DNA from: Ascoidea asiatica
Lineage: Eukaryota; Ascomycota; Saccharomycetes; Ascoideales; Ascoideaceae
Direction of reading: 5' to 3'
Length of the DNA stretch: 64,000 nucleotides
Assembly: GCA_001600695.1 (NCBI GenBank)
Contig: BCKQ01000005.1
Location: 446,593-510,592, forward strand
A program made the position numbers and the translations under genes. The notes under the pieces were generated by a model. It did not search any database. It saw nothing but the letters and a program-made list of their open reading frames with translations, and was not told the origin of the DNA. Positions 1 to 9,107 of this stretch are shown here, piece by piece. Each line of letters opens with the position of its first letter. The stretch's first letter is position 1.

Positions 1-1032
1 TGTTGAATTAATTTTGATCTTTCATCTTTAGCACCTTGTAAAACTAAAACATTTACATCTGGTGTCCATTTTGAAAATTCTCTTCTCCAATTATCTAAAG
101 TTGATTTCGGTACAATAATAATATAAGGACCAGTTATACCTTTTATATATCTAAGATAACCTAAGAAAGAAATTGTTTGAAGAGTTTTACCTAAACCCAT
201 TTCATCTGCTAATATACCAGAAAGACAATTTTCATTTAAAGATATTAACCAATTCAAACCTTGAATTTGATAATCTCTTAAAATTCCCTCCTTAATATAA
301 GAAGGAGATTCGGTTAAAATAGTAGCAGTGGATAAATCATTAATGTCTTCTTCATTATGAATCAATTCTGCGTCTTCTTCTCTTTCGGTTTTACGACGAC
401 GAGTATTTCTTCTACTTGAATTGATATTAGATCTTCTTGAAGATCGTAAATTTGATAAGTTTGATTGTTTTTCTTCATTGTCTATTTCAGTCAAAATCTT
501 TTTCAATTCACGATTATTATTTGAAATGGCAGACTGTATAAATTCTCTGTATAAATCAGTTAAATTCAAAAGATATTTTATTCGTTTATACATCTCTCTT
601 TTATCTTTCAATCTTTCAACTTTGGCATCATTTTTCAATAAATATGCTTGTTTATTTTCGGCTATTACTGATTCTAAATCTAAAGTAGTATCAGTTTTGT
701 TCAAAGTAATAGATTTTTTAGGAGATTCAACAGAATCTACCGTATCGACTGAATCTTGTTTATCATCTTTATTATCTGTATCATTTTTATCATCGGATTG
801 ATTTACATCTGAAGTTTGTTCAGAGGTTATAGAATTTTTACTTTGCTTTCTTGCCTTTTTGGTCTGAATTTATAAAATAAAAAATGAGAGCAAAAAAATT
901 ATAAAAAGATCGAGTTAAGTTATGAAATAGTTAGTATTTTTATTCTAATTTTGTAGTCGAAGAATAGTAGATCAAATCTTGAAAAACTCAAACTTAAAAT
1001 AAAGAATAATAAACAAAAGGAAGACTTACCAT
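1..1032 (-). CDS. ISW2: ISWI-type chromatin remodelling ATPase, N-terminal part (partial at window edge)
   Basis: The product slides nucleosomes in the nucleus using ATP. About 288 N-terminal residues are present; the rest lies beyond base 1. Exon 1 is only the ATG (1030-1032). A 166-nt intron (864-1029, donor GTAAGT, branch TACTAAC, acceptor CAG) separates it from exon 2, which starts TKKARKQSK. The acidic and charged N-terminus leads to the ISWI signature [11 protein letters not shown], then [19 protein letters not shown] and the helicase motif [12 protein letters not shown], followed by [17 protein letters not shown]. The words [14 protein letters not shown] and LDNWRREF fit Isw2 better than Isw1 as I remember them. 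It is divergent from the alkyltransferase-like gene. ISWI identity is very sure; Isw2 against Isw1 is an inference that the missing HAND-SANT-SLIDE part would settle. Confidence 0.9.
864..1029 (-). other. spliceosomal intron directly after the ISW2 start codon
   Basis: On the minus strand the order is ATG|GTAAGT, a perfect TACTAAC branch site near 930, and a CAG|ACC acceptor. Removing 166 nt joins ATG to a frame open to the window edge that matches ISWI. Exon 1 is three bases long. Confidence 0.85.
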
Positions 1033-1470
1033 CTTATTTACCTCTTTTCTGTTATATTTTCTTAAAATTATTAATTCATTTAATCCATTTATGGGATTAT
1101 AATAATATATAAAACATAAATTGATAAAAACCAGTAGTTTTCAGAAATTAAAAAAGTAAAGAATATCAAAATACATAACAAAATGCTAAATGGGTATAAA
1201 CATCAGGGACGTGCCGAGAGAACCAATTTCATGGGTGTTTGAAAAATAAGGAGTCCCGAGTAATTGGCTTCAGTTCACAGGGAAAAGAACGAAACCCACA
1301 ATATCGGTCTTTGTGTAAGAAACAAAAAAATGGGTCAGTTTCTTCTCATTATTTCGTTTCAAGTGGCATAAAAAGAAGTAAAATCTTATGCAAAATATGA
1401 AAATATTAATTCTTTTCTTTCAAAAGAAAGCAGGAAAGGAGTACTTGTGTCAATATTACAAAGACTAAAT
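1033..1470. other. divergent promoter region, ISW2 / alkyltransferase-like gene
   Basis: These 438 bases hold no plausible ORF. The stretch 1200-1340 is less AT-rich than its flanks. I recognise no strong regulatory consensus in it. Confidence 0.5.
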
Positions 1471-1833
1471 ATGGCGAAGCGAAGTGAAGAAGCAGAAACT
1501 TTTCGTGCTGCTGTCTATGATGCCGTGAAAAAAATTCCTTATGGTAAGGTTTCAACTTATGGTCACATAGCAAAAATGATATTTAGACCTCAAAACTCAA
1601 GACAAGTTGGAATTGCTTTGAAAAATTTACCTACAGAGCAAGATGATATTATACCTTGGTGGAGAGTCATTAATTCACAAGGTTTAATCTCTAAGAGAAT
1701 CTCGTTGAAGGGTGAAATTGGGGAACTTTCTCAAGCTAAACGACTCGTTGAAGAAGAAGTTGAAGTGGATTTGGAATTACTAAGCATTGATTTAAGAACT
1801 TATGGCTGGTTTCCTGGAACTGATTTTGATTGA
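1471..1833 (+). CDS. alkyltransferase-like (ATL) DNA damage recognition protein
   Basis: This 120-residue protein is the DNA-binding domain of the O6-alkylguanine transferase family without a catalytic cysteine. ATL proteins such as fission yeast Atl1 bind O6-alkylguanine, flip it out and pass it to nucleotide excision repair. Visible landmarks are IPYGKVSTYGHIA (helix-turn-helix start, Tyr30), SRQVGIAL with the likely arginine finger Arg44, and PWWRVINSQG at 62-71, where methyltransferases have PCHR. Cys is replaced by Trp63, and the usual His is also Trp (Trp64). The open frame extends to a GTG at 1447, but the first ATG (1471) gives the normal N-terminus. The nearest neighbour is divergent ISW2, with no functional link evident. 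Confidence 0.88.
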   Translation: MAKRSEEAETFRAAVYDAVKKIPYGKVSTYGHIAKMIFRPQNSRQVGIALKNLPTEQDDIIPWWRVINSQGLISKRISLKGEIGELSQAKRLVEEEVEVDLELLSIDLRTYGWFPGTDFD

Positions 1834-2021
1834 TTTTGTTCTTCATGTAGACGAATTGTTACAATGTATTCTCTACTTTTGCAATAAAATGAGTTTTAAT
1901 TTGAAAAGAAAAAAAAAGTAAAAAAAAAGGAAATAAAAATAAAAGATAAAAACTCTAATAACATTTCTAATAGATACTATGTATAGTTATTTGTATTTAT
2001 ATACTAAATTCATTAAGAAAG

Positions 2022-3431
2022 CTAATTTAGTTTTTTATTGAAACTTATTACAGCCCATTTACCACAGCTGCACCATAACTCACCTTGTTTATTTCCCATT
2101 TGTTGATATTCTTTGATAAGCTCTTCATTCTTACCTTTTGCTAATCCAACACAAACATCTGCCTTACAAGTTCTTAATGATAATATTTTCAAGTCTGAAT
2201 TACCAAGCTGTTGAATTGCTGTTTTAAATGAAGTTTCTCTTTTCCATCTTCTATCATCTGTTAATTTTCTATAATTCAAATCTCCTTTAAATATAATCAA
2301 ATTTGATTGAACTAAATCTTGATAAAGCTTTTCGTTTTCCACAATTTTCCAATAACTTAATCCCATTGTCCAAAACTCATCATCTTTCAAAATAATTTGT
2401 CCATTATTATAATATTTTAAAAGTCTATCAGAAACAAACTTCAATTCATTGAAATGTTCACTATTAGAAAAAAAACTTTTATCTTTTAAATCTTCTATAA
2501 TTAAAAAAAAATCTTTTTTCATTGCATCTGAAACCATCCATGGTCTAGCTTTACAATTTAAAACAACTTTTCCCGTAATTTTACAATCTAAAAGAAATAA
2601 TGTAAATATTAAATCTGTATAGAACTCAAATCCAGCATTATCTAAAACAAAATCAATTCTTTTTTTGATATTTTTAGGATATTCTTTCAATAATCCTTCA
2701 CAAACTTTATTTATATCATTAGCAATTATATTTTTCTCTGATTTTTTTCTTGCTTCTTTACCTTGGACAGATTTAAGATCATCTAATGACATATTAACCA
2801 ATAATGATAAATCTGATGCATTTCCCCATAAACTAATATCTGCAAACTCTTTCAAAAGAATAGTTAAAAATTCAATTTTAACTTCATTATTTGATTCATT
2901 TTCATCTTTTATATTCATTTCATCATATAATTGTTTGTAACGTAAAGCCAACTCTTCAACACCTAATTTGGAGGATAAAAATGAACTTTTTTTAAGATTT
3001 CCGAAAATATCGTAATTTTCAAATAATTTTTGACTTTTTATAATACAATCAATTCTTCTATACAAATAACATTCAATAAATAACCATGCACCTGTTTTCC
3101 AAGTTAATTTTTCATCTTGAGGTTTGATATATGAATTTGATTTAGCATTTTTTAATAATTCATTATAAGATTTTAAACCTGAAATTTCCGAGACAGATTT
3201 ATCACTAAAAAATGAAAGTTCTTTGTCATTTTCAACTTCTTCTAATATTTCAACCAATCCAGCTTTAATAATGTCAGCTTCTTCTATTTCTTCTTTGTCA
3301 CTACTTTTTTCAATCAAATTTGAAATATCTTCAATAGTTCCTTTTAAAATCTTAGGCCATCTGTCTCTTGAAGTTGTAAAGCCAAATGAGTGAATATCAT
3401 CATTGAAATAATAAGGTGGAATTGGTTCCAT
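2022..3431 (-). CDS. HRT2: DUF89 family metal-dependent damage-control phosphatase (yeast YMR027W / human ARMT1 type)
   Basis: This 469-residue protein is about the length of yeast YMR027W. DUF89 subfamily III enzymes are Mn/Ni-dependent phosphatases acting on sugar phosphates such as fructose-1-phosphate; the human member was also reported as a protein carboxyl methyltransferase. Family marks in order are SLWGNASDLSLL, VLDNAGFE (Asp-Asn metal ligands, about residue 261), KARPWMVSDAM, IIFKGDLNYRKLTDDRRW (substrate-binding loop, about 379) and SLRTCKADV near the end. The frame runs on to a TTG at 3458; the first ATG, at 3431, gives MEPIPPYYF and the expected length. It is divergent from DPB4. 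Assignment to the family is secure; the substrate is not shown by the sequence. Confidence 0.92.
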   Translation of the reverse strand: MEPIPPYYFNDDIHSFGFTTSRDRWPKILKGTIEDISNLIEKSSDKEEIEEADIIKAGLVEILEEVENDKELSFFSDKSVSEISGLKSYNELLKNAKSNSYIKPQDEKLTWKTGAWLFIECYLYRRIDCIIKSQKLFENYDIFGNLKKSSFLSSKLGVEELALRYKQLYDEMNIKDENESNNEVKIEFLTILLKEFADISLWGNASDLSLLVNMSLDDLKSVQGKEARKKSEKNIIANDINKVCEGLLKEYPKNIKKRIDFVLDNAGFEFYTDLIFTLFLLDCKITGKVVLNCKARPWMVSDAMKKDFFLIIEDLKDKSFFSNSEHFNELKFVSDRLLKYYNNGQIILKDDEFWTMGLSYWKIVENEKLYQDLVQSNLIIFKGDLNYRKLTDDRRWKRETSFKTAIQQLGNSDLKILSLRTCKADVCVGLAKGKNEELIKEYQQMGNKQGELWCSCGKWAVISFNKKLN

Positions 3432-3844
3432 GATTGAGTTGAATGAATTTAAAGTCAATGTTTTCTTGTAAATATTAGATGATTGAAAGATAATTGTTTG
3501 GAAATGTAATAAAAATAAAAGGTATTTTCAATGAATTTATGTATCTTAATTTTATCGAGCACTTTCAAAATCGAGAAAATCAAAACGTCATGAGCAGAGT
3601 CCGATAAGGAATTACTGCGGCAGTAACGTTGAAACTTCATTTACTCACCAAGAGCTTTCTTCACTACGAAATCACTTGGGCACGCTATTTCATATATTTC
3701 CAATGAAACGCGTAAAATAATTCAAGACCAAAAAAAATAAAGGTAAAATCAGATCGAAAAAGAAAATTCATATATTAAATTTCAGAATTAATAATTAATT
3801 TAATATAATAGAAACAATTTAATTTGGATATAAAATATAAAAAA
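3432..3844. other. divergent promoter region, HRT2 / DPB4
   Basis: About 410 bases without a gene. They contain an MluI cell-cycle box at 3708-3713 and the word CAGTAACGTT at 3621-3630, which recurs at 39479. The central part (3560-3720) is less AT-rich than its flanks. Confidence 0.5.
3708..3713. promoter_or_regulatory. MCB element (ACGCGT) upstream of DPB4
   Basis: ACGCGT is the binding site of the MBF (Mbp1-Swi6) G1/S factor in budding yeasts. It lies 132 bases before the ATG of DPB4, a replication gene and so a sensible target. A single copy only; function is inferred. Confidence 0.5.
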
Positions 3845-4412
3845 ATGCCACCAAAAGGATGGAGAAAAAATGCAGATGGTACATATCCAACACCAAATCG
3901 TGAACATGAAAAGATTTCAATTGATGATATATTACTTCCCAAATCAACTTTATTGAGATTAGCAAAATCAGTTTTACCAGATGGTAGTTTAATATCAAAA
4001 GATTCTGCAACAGTATTACAAAGATCTTCTACAGTTTTTGCATCATACTTAATGTTTTACGCACGACAATTTGCTGAACAACATGATCGTAAAACTGTAA
4101 CTTCTCAAGATATAACTAAAGCATTAGATAAAATTGGTTTTAATTCTTTTATACCATATGTTGAAAAAGAATTAGAAGTATTTAATAATATTCAAGCTCA
4201 AAAAAAACAAATAAAACTTAATCAGAATAATGCAAATGAAGAATCCTCAAAGAATGAAAAGACAAATGAAAAAAATTTAATTGAGAAAAATGTAGTTGAA
4301 AAAAATATAGTTGAAAAAAATGATGAAAACTTTTCACATAAAAAATTGAAAACTAATACCGGGAAAGAAATTCTAAGTAAAGATATAAGGCATGATTCAA
4401 ACATAGAACAAG

Positions 4413-4455
<43 letters not shown>

Positions 4456-4774
4456 TAGTACTAAAGAAGAACTTGATGAAGAATCAGATGAAGATGAAGA
4501 AAATGATATTCGTAATGATTTAAAAGTAATTGATGACATTGAGAGAGAATTAACAGAGAGTGAAGATGAAAATGAAAATGAAAATGAGAATGAAAATGGA
4601 GATACTTCTTCTGTAGGTAGATCGAATATCATGGAAGATGAAATTGAAGAAAACTCAGAAGATTCTAAAATCAAAAGAACTACTAAATTATCTCTGACTC
4701 AAAGAAATAAGGATCCCGATGAAGAATTTGATGAATCTGATAAATCAGATAATGAAAATAATTCTGAAAGTTGA
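3845..4774 (+). CDS. DPB4: DNA polymerase epsilon subunit D / ISW2-complex histone-fold protein
   Basis: This 309-residue protein starts MPPKGWRKNADGTYP, nearly the same as yeast Dpb4. Dpb4 pairs with Dpb3 as an H2A/H2B-like histone-fold dimer in DNA polymerase epsilon, and pairs with Dls1 in the Isw2/CHRAC remodeller. The histone fold covers about residues 25-110 (DDILLPKSTLLRLAKSVLP through SQDITKALDKIGFNSF). After about 125 the chain becomes charged and disordered, with repeated E-K-N-x-V/I units, a poly-Asn run coded by AAT repeats near 4416-4452, Glu-Asn repeats and a strongly acidic tail. That makes it longer than the roughly 200-residue yeast protein. An in-frame ATG at 3824 exists, but 3845 gives the conserved N-terminus. 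ISW2, its likely partner, is 2.8 kb away. Confidence 0.93.
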
Positions 4775-5098
4775 GTTTTGAATAACAAATATTCACTAAT
4801 TTTTCCAAAATATCTAGAACAATTTTAAACAATAAATTATGTAGTTTCTTTCATGAAAAAAAAAAACATTCTATAATTGTATTATGGAACTAAAAGCATG
4901 AATTAAAGATTAATTAACTAATTAATTAAAATATTAGAAAATAAAAAGGAGATGAGAATTGAAAAATCTATTTGCAAAACTAAAAAAAAAAAAAGAAAGA
5001 AAATTTAAGAAATGATGAGAAAAGAAGAACTAAAAAAATTGATAACGAAATTAAATTTGAAAGTACCAAAATAAGAAATAAGATGGTTGGTTTATAAA
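4775..5098. other. 3' intergenic region between convergent DPB4 and NYV1-like genes
   Basis: AT-rich sequence of 324 bases with A-runs near 4857-4866 and 4983-4994. It serves as the 3' ends of two converging genes. No other feature seen. Confidence 0.5.
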
Positions 5099-6256
5099 TT
5101 ATTTTCCATTTCCATTTCCATTTCCATTTCCATCATCATTTTTTGGATGATGAACAAAACATCTATTATAAAATGGTAATCCACAAGCAATATCACCAAT
5201 AAATAAATAAAGGAAAAAAAAGATTATTGAAAAAACAATTAATTTAAATTTTATATCATTCCATCTTATATTTTTTTTTAAATGAACAGTTCTTCTTTTA
5301 AAAGTATTTGAATTAATATTTAATTTATCAGTTTTATTAACTAATAAACCAATTCGTTCATCTCTTTCAATAATTTTATTTATATTTTCATTCATTAAAG
5401 ATTTAATATTATTTAATTCATTTGTTGCAAATTCTATATCAAGATCTGCAACAGACAGTGGATCATAATTTTTATTATTATTAATAGTATTATTATCACT
5501 TGTTGAAGTTAAATTTGATTGAAATAAAGAATTTGAATTATTATTTATTGGATAAGGTAATTCAGTTAAAACTAAATTTGAAGATTTTAATAATAAATTT
5601 TTTTCTTCATCAATTATTATTGATTCAAAAGTTTTTTGAAATTCTAATAATTTATTTTCTTTATCAATATTTTGATTATTGTTTTGATCAATTGAACCAT
5701 AATTAATTTTAAAAATTTGTGGTTTTATTGAATTTCTAAAAATTTTAAATTGATTTAAAATATTATCCATAATTTTAAAAGGAAATTTTTTATTTAAAAT
5801 TGAAGAAGAAATTGTTAAGATTGTAATTAAATCATTATTTGGAGAAATATTATATTTAATATAATATAAAGATAAACCTTTATAATTATTTAAGAAATTT
5901 TTTTCATAATTAGTTAAAAAATTATCATCTTTAATTGAAATTGAAATTGAAATTATTGGTATTATACCAATATATAAAGAATTTGGATTATTAATTGAAG
6001 GTAATTGATTTTTAATAATTTTTAAAAAATCAAAAGTTTCAAAATTATTAATATTATTATTATTAATATTTTTAATATTTTTACTGTTAATATTATTAAT
6101 TGATTTATTTTGATAAGTATATAAAAATTTTGAATTATAAGTTAAAGTTGTAAATAATAAATGTTTAAAGATATCATTTTCATCAACATTTGAATTTGAT
6201 AAGAATTTTTGAACAGTTGAAATACTTGGAGCTTTTTTCGAGTATGTTTTTGACAT
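5099..6256 (-). CDS. NYV1: VAMP7-type vacuolar R-SNARE, NYV1-like
   Basis: This 385-residue protein has an N-terminal longin-like region (about 1-200, broken by Asn-rich inserts), a SNARE motif at about 275-335 and a C-terminal membrane span (about 340-362). The SNARE motif reads NIKSLMNENINKIIERDERI then GLLVNKTDKL, with Arg at the zero layer, followed by FKRRTVHLKKN before the membrane as in VAMP7. R-SNAREs of this type drive fusion at the vacuole; Nyv1 is the yeast example. Unlike yeast Nyv1, the span is followed by a luminal tail (CGLPFYNRC..., ending in Asn-Gly repeats), which resembles metazoan VAMP7 more. SNARE class is confident; the name NYV1 is by family and order of domains. Confidence 0.82.
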   Translation of the reverse strand: MSKTYSKKAPSISTVQKFLSNSNVDENDIFKHLLFTTLTYNSKFLYTYQNKSINNINSKNIKNINNNNINNFETFDFLKIIKNQLPSINNPNSLYIGIIPIISISISIKDDNFLTNYEKNFLNNYKGLSLYYIKYNISPNNDLITILTISSSILNKKFPFKIMDNILNQFKIFRNSIKPQIFKINYGSIDQNNNQNIDKENKLLEFQKTFESIIIDEEKNLLLKSSNLVLTELPYPINNNSNSLFQSNLTSTSDNNTINNNKNYDPLSVADLDIEFATNELNNIKSLMNENINKIIERDERIGLLVNKTDKLNINSNTFKRRTVHLKKNIRWNDIKFKLIVFSIIFFFLYLFIGDIACGLPFYNRCFVHHPKNDDGNGNGNGNGK

Positions 6257-6471
6257 TTTGATTAATTATTGCTTTGATTAAATAAAGCTATGGATAAATA
6301 TTTATAATTGATAAGAATTACTTGAAATGAAGGATTAGATTCCTCCTGAATAAATTTATAGTAAATAATCATTAACTTATAAATGATATGAAATACATTC
6401 GTTGATTATATTTGACGTTACGCACCTAGATCAGCCCTATTTGAATTCCCAGGTGAAAGAAAAAGGGACTC

Positions 6472-6489
6472 TGACTCAGCGCTGAGTCA
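6472..6489. promoter_or_regulatory. 18-bp perfect palindrome of two Gcn4/AP-1 sites
   Basis: The sequence TGACTCAGCGCTGAGTCA is its own reverse complement and holds TGACTCA and TGAGTCA four bases apart. It lies 216 bases before the NYV1-like start. Binding by a Gcn4/AP-1-type bZIP factor is inferred from the consensus. Confidence 0.6.
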
Positions 6490-6554
6490 GCAGAAGAAGC
6501 AAACCAGGCAGAGAGAAATGTTGGGCGGCCGGAAGTGGATCGGAAATGGGGTAG

Positions 6555-6560
6555 CACGTG
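6555..6560. promoter_or_regulatory. CACGTG E-box (first)
   Basis: CACGTG in context AGCACGTGG within the GC-rich island. It is the core site of yeast bHLH factors such as Cbf1 and Pho4. Confidence 0.4.
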
Positions 6561-6642
6561 GCAGTAAGCTTTTCTCGGGCACTCGTTCCGCTGGAAACAC
6601 AAACAAAACGGAACGAAAATAATGTTTCTTTTGGGAATAAGT

Positions 6643-6648
6643 CACGTG
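6643..6648. promoter_or_regulatory. CACGTG E-box in GTCACGTG context (Cbf1-like)
   Basis: GTCACGTG matches the RTCACRTG consensus of Cbf1. The same octamer recurs in two other promoters of this window (8788, 17826). Confidence 0.45.
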
Positions 6649-7070
6649 GATGCTACCAGTTTTTTTTAATTTTCGGAGCGCAAAAAAAGAAACACAAACA
6701 AAAAAAATAAAAAAGGTCGGATCAGCTCGGCCCGACTAAAATAACCAATTTTAATAAGTATGTGAATTTTTAAGACCTATTTTTTAATTTCATGATTATC
6801 TTTCTATGAATATGTTTTGAAGATACATTCAATAAGATTTCTTGGAAAGAGAGTCTCAAGTGCTTTGAGGTAAAAAAAACAAACAGAATTGAATTGAAGA
6901 AAAAAGTAGATATTACACTGTAATGTTATATGAATGATAATTTGGATAATGTATTTTATTATTTACTAAATTATTTAAGCCTCTTTAAGTTATTTCAGTT
7001 ATTTAAGTTATTTTATTTATTTCAGATATTTCAGATATTTCAGATATTTCAAAATTATTAATGTCATTGA

Positions 7071-7896
7071 TTAAGTAGATTTTTGAATTGAATCACTTGA
7101 AGTTAATTCAGTACCAAAAACAGTATCCCAGAATTTACTTGTTACACCAAAACCTAATTCATAATTTTTATAATGATGTTCAAGATGATATTTTTTTAAT
7201 TTTTGTAAATATGAAGGTAAAGAAATATGATGTAAAGAATAATGAGTTATATCATACATTATATAACCTAAAGTACCACCTGCAAAACCACAACAAGCTA
7301 AATAAAATGGAAAAATTTTAAAAACTAATTTATAAAATGGAAAACAAAGTACTATAAATAAAGCTGGAGGCATTACTAATCTATATTTATCCATTGGTAA
7401 ATAATGATGAACACCATGTAAAGTAAAATGTAAAAGTAAAAAAAATGGATGATCTGGTAAATAATAATCTAAATGAAATAAAAATCTATGAAGAATATAT
7501 TCTAATAAAGTCCAAAAAAATAAACCAAAAGCCCACATTGGAATTGAATAATAAATTGGTAAATTTAATAAACCAATTGAAAAAATATATAAATTTATTG
7601 GTAACCATAAAGTTGGTATAACCCACCATGCTGTTAAAGATAAAGGTTCTAAGAAATTACCAAATAAAGGAGCAGAACCTTTACCATAATGTCTTGGTCT
7701 ATGAACTTGATCTAAATAAAATTCTTTTGTAAAATCAGAAAATAAAACTTGTATAAATAAAGGTTTATTTAAATCTAAAAATTTATGTTTTGAATAATCA
7801 TTTGAATAATCTGTTTGTATATGTAATTTATCATAGGTTGGTAATTCTTTTAATTCAGTTGAATCAAAATAAGATGAATTTGGATCATTATTATTC

Positions 7897-7933
<37 letters not shown>

Positions 7934-8276
7934 TACTAGTTAATTTAACATGAACTTGATGATCTTTATTAGTTAGTAGTGATTTTTCTTCATCTTCAGT
8001 TGCTAAATAACCAATTAAATAATTTTCATCTAAAATTTCATAAGAAGCTTCTGAATGCTCATGAGATATTGAATCTGACATTATTGAAGTTATATCTTTA
8101 CCAGCATATTCAAGAATTGAATCATCACCACCTGGATGTTGAGATATAAATTCAGTTACATTATAAATTTTCCTATTATATAAAGAAACCCAACAATCAT
8201 TAGAAGAATTATGAGTTTTTAAATTTGCTATTGAATATAAAGGATATGATTTTGAATTTGAATTATCAGATTCCAT
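7071..8276 (-). CDS. SCS7: sphingolipid/ceramide fatty acid 2-hydroxylase
   Basis: Scs7 hydroxylates the very-long-chain fatty acid of ceramide in the ER membrane. The 401-residue protein has an N-terminal cytochrome b5 domain with HPGGDDSILEYAGKD (His47 heme ligand) and SHEHSEASYEILDE (second heme His). After a poly-Asn linker (about 118-131) comes the membrane hydroxylase, with the four-span hydrophobic core and the di-iron histidine clusters HRFLFHLD, HFTLHGVHHYLPMD, HYSLHH and KYHLEHHYKN. Length is close to the yeast protein (384). The start is the first ATG of the frame. It is divergent from CRN1, and its 5' leader consists of short tandem repeats. Confidence 0.95.
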
Positions 8277-8289
8277 TTTTAATACACAA

Positions 8290-8350
8290 ATTCAGGAATA
8301 CAGAAATACAGGAATACAGGAATACAAAAATACAAAAATACAAGAATACT
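8290..8350. repeat. 8-bp tandem repeat in the SCS7 leader
   Basis: About seven copies of an AGGAATAC-like unit, drifting to AAAAATAC. It begins some 15 bases upstream of the SCS7 ATG, so it probably lies in the 5' untranslated region. Confidence 0.7.
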
Positions 8351-8789
8351 GAGACTCCTAAATACTGAAATAAAGCAAATAAAGCAAATAAAACAAATGC
8401 AAGGATAAAGCAAATGAAAAGATATGAATATATGAATATATGAATATATGAAAATATAAATAAAATCAGATAATGAGAATCAAAGACATATTTACTGTAT
8501 TTAGTGTATTATTTATTTGTGAGAATTTTGTAAGATTGTAATTTTTCAGTAAGCGAATAAAGTCGAATGTGCAATATTCTGTGGATATTGGGATATTTGG
8601 ATATTTTATTTGGATATTATCTGAGATAACACCCAGAAGCAAAATTTTGGGCGGTTGTTTTTGTTTCTTCGTGCCACGCTCTGCCGGCAACGTTCGCTCT
8701 TCCTCGCGCTGTCGCGTTGTCGCGTTGTCGCGTTCTCATTAAAAAAACAGTTCCGTTTCGTTTAACAAAAACTGTTTTACCAAGATGGT

Positions 8790-8795
8790 CACGTG
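8790..8795. promoter_or_regulatory. CACGTG box in GTCACGTG context, SCS7/CRN1 promoter
   Basis: GTCACGTG at 8788-8795, a Cbf1-type consensus, about 310 bases before CRN1 and 510 before SCS7. Confidence 0.45.
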
Positions 8796-9107
8796 TATAT
8801 GAATTCCGGATTTCATCTGTAGCTTCATGCGTGCTTTAATTGGTACCTTCCCCGTGGTAATTTCCAAGCACTCTGCCATCAACAGAATCCACCACCCTTT
8901 TTGGTATATTTTGAAATAACCTATTTTTATTGATACGTAATTGATTAATCACCACCACAAGACAAATATTGAAATATATGAAAATATTGAAATATTAGAC
9001 AAACATTCATTTTCACTTATAATATATCTCATTGACTCTCGTTAAACCATCATCTCAATCGAATTCAAAATCATAGAACATATACTGTACTTTTTTTATT
9101 TTAAATC

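Larger units (their letters stand above)
6257..7070. other. promoter of the NYV1-like gene and 3' region of SCS7, with a GC-rich island
   Basis: The 6440-6760 part is far richer in G+C than the genes on either side. It contains an 18-bp palindrome of two AP-1/Gcn4 sites and two CACGTG boxes. The 6960-7055 end is a simple repeat of TTATTTAAG- and TCAGATATTT-like units. Confidence 0.6.
8277..9107. other. divergent promoter region, SCS7 / CRN1, with tandem repeats and a GC-rich island
   Basis: Next to SCS7 are three short tandem repeat blocks (about 8290-8350, 8368-8400, 8424-8456). The 8640-8910 part is GC-rich and carries GTCACGTG. The 8940-9107 end is AT-rich and leads to CRN1. No gene is supported here. 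Confidence 0.55.

Noticed and set aside
8466-8690. 74-codon minus-strand frame in the SCS7/CRN1 promoter
   Set aside because: It spans the GC island border, has no recognisable family and would sit in the promoter of two confident genes.
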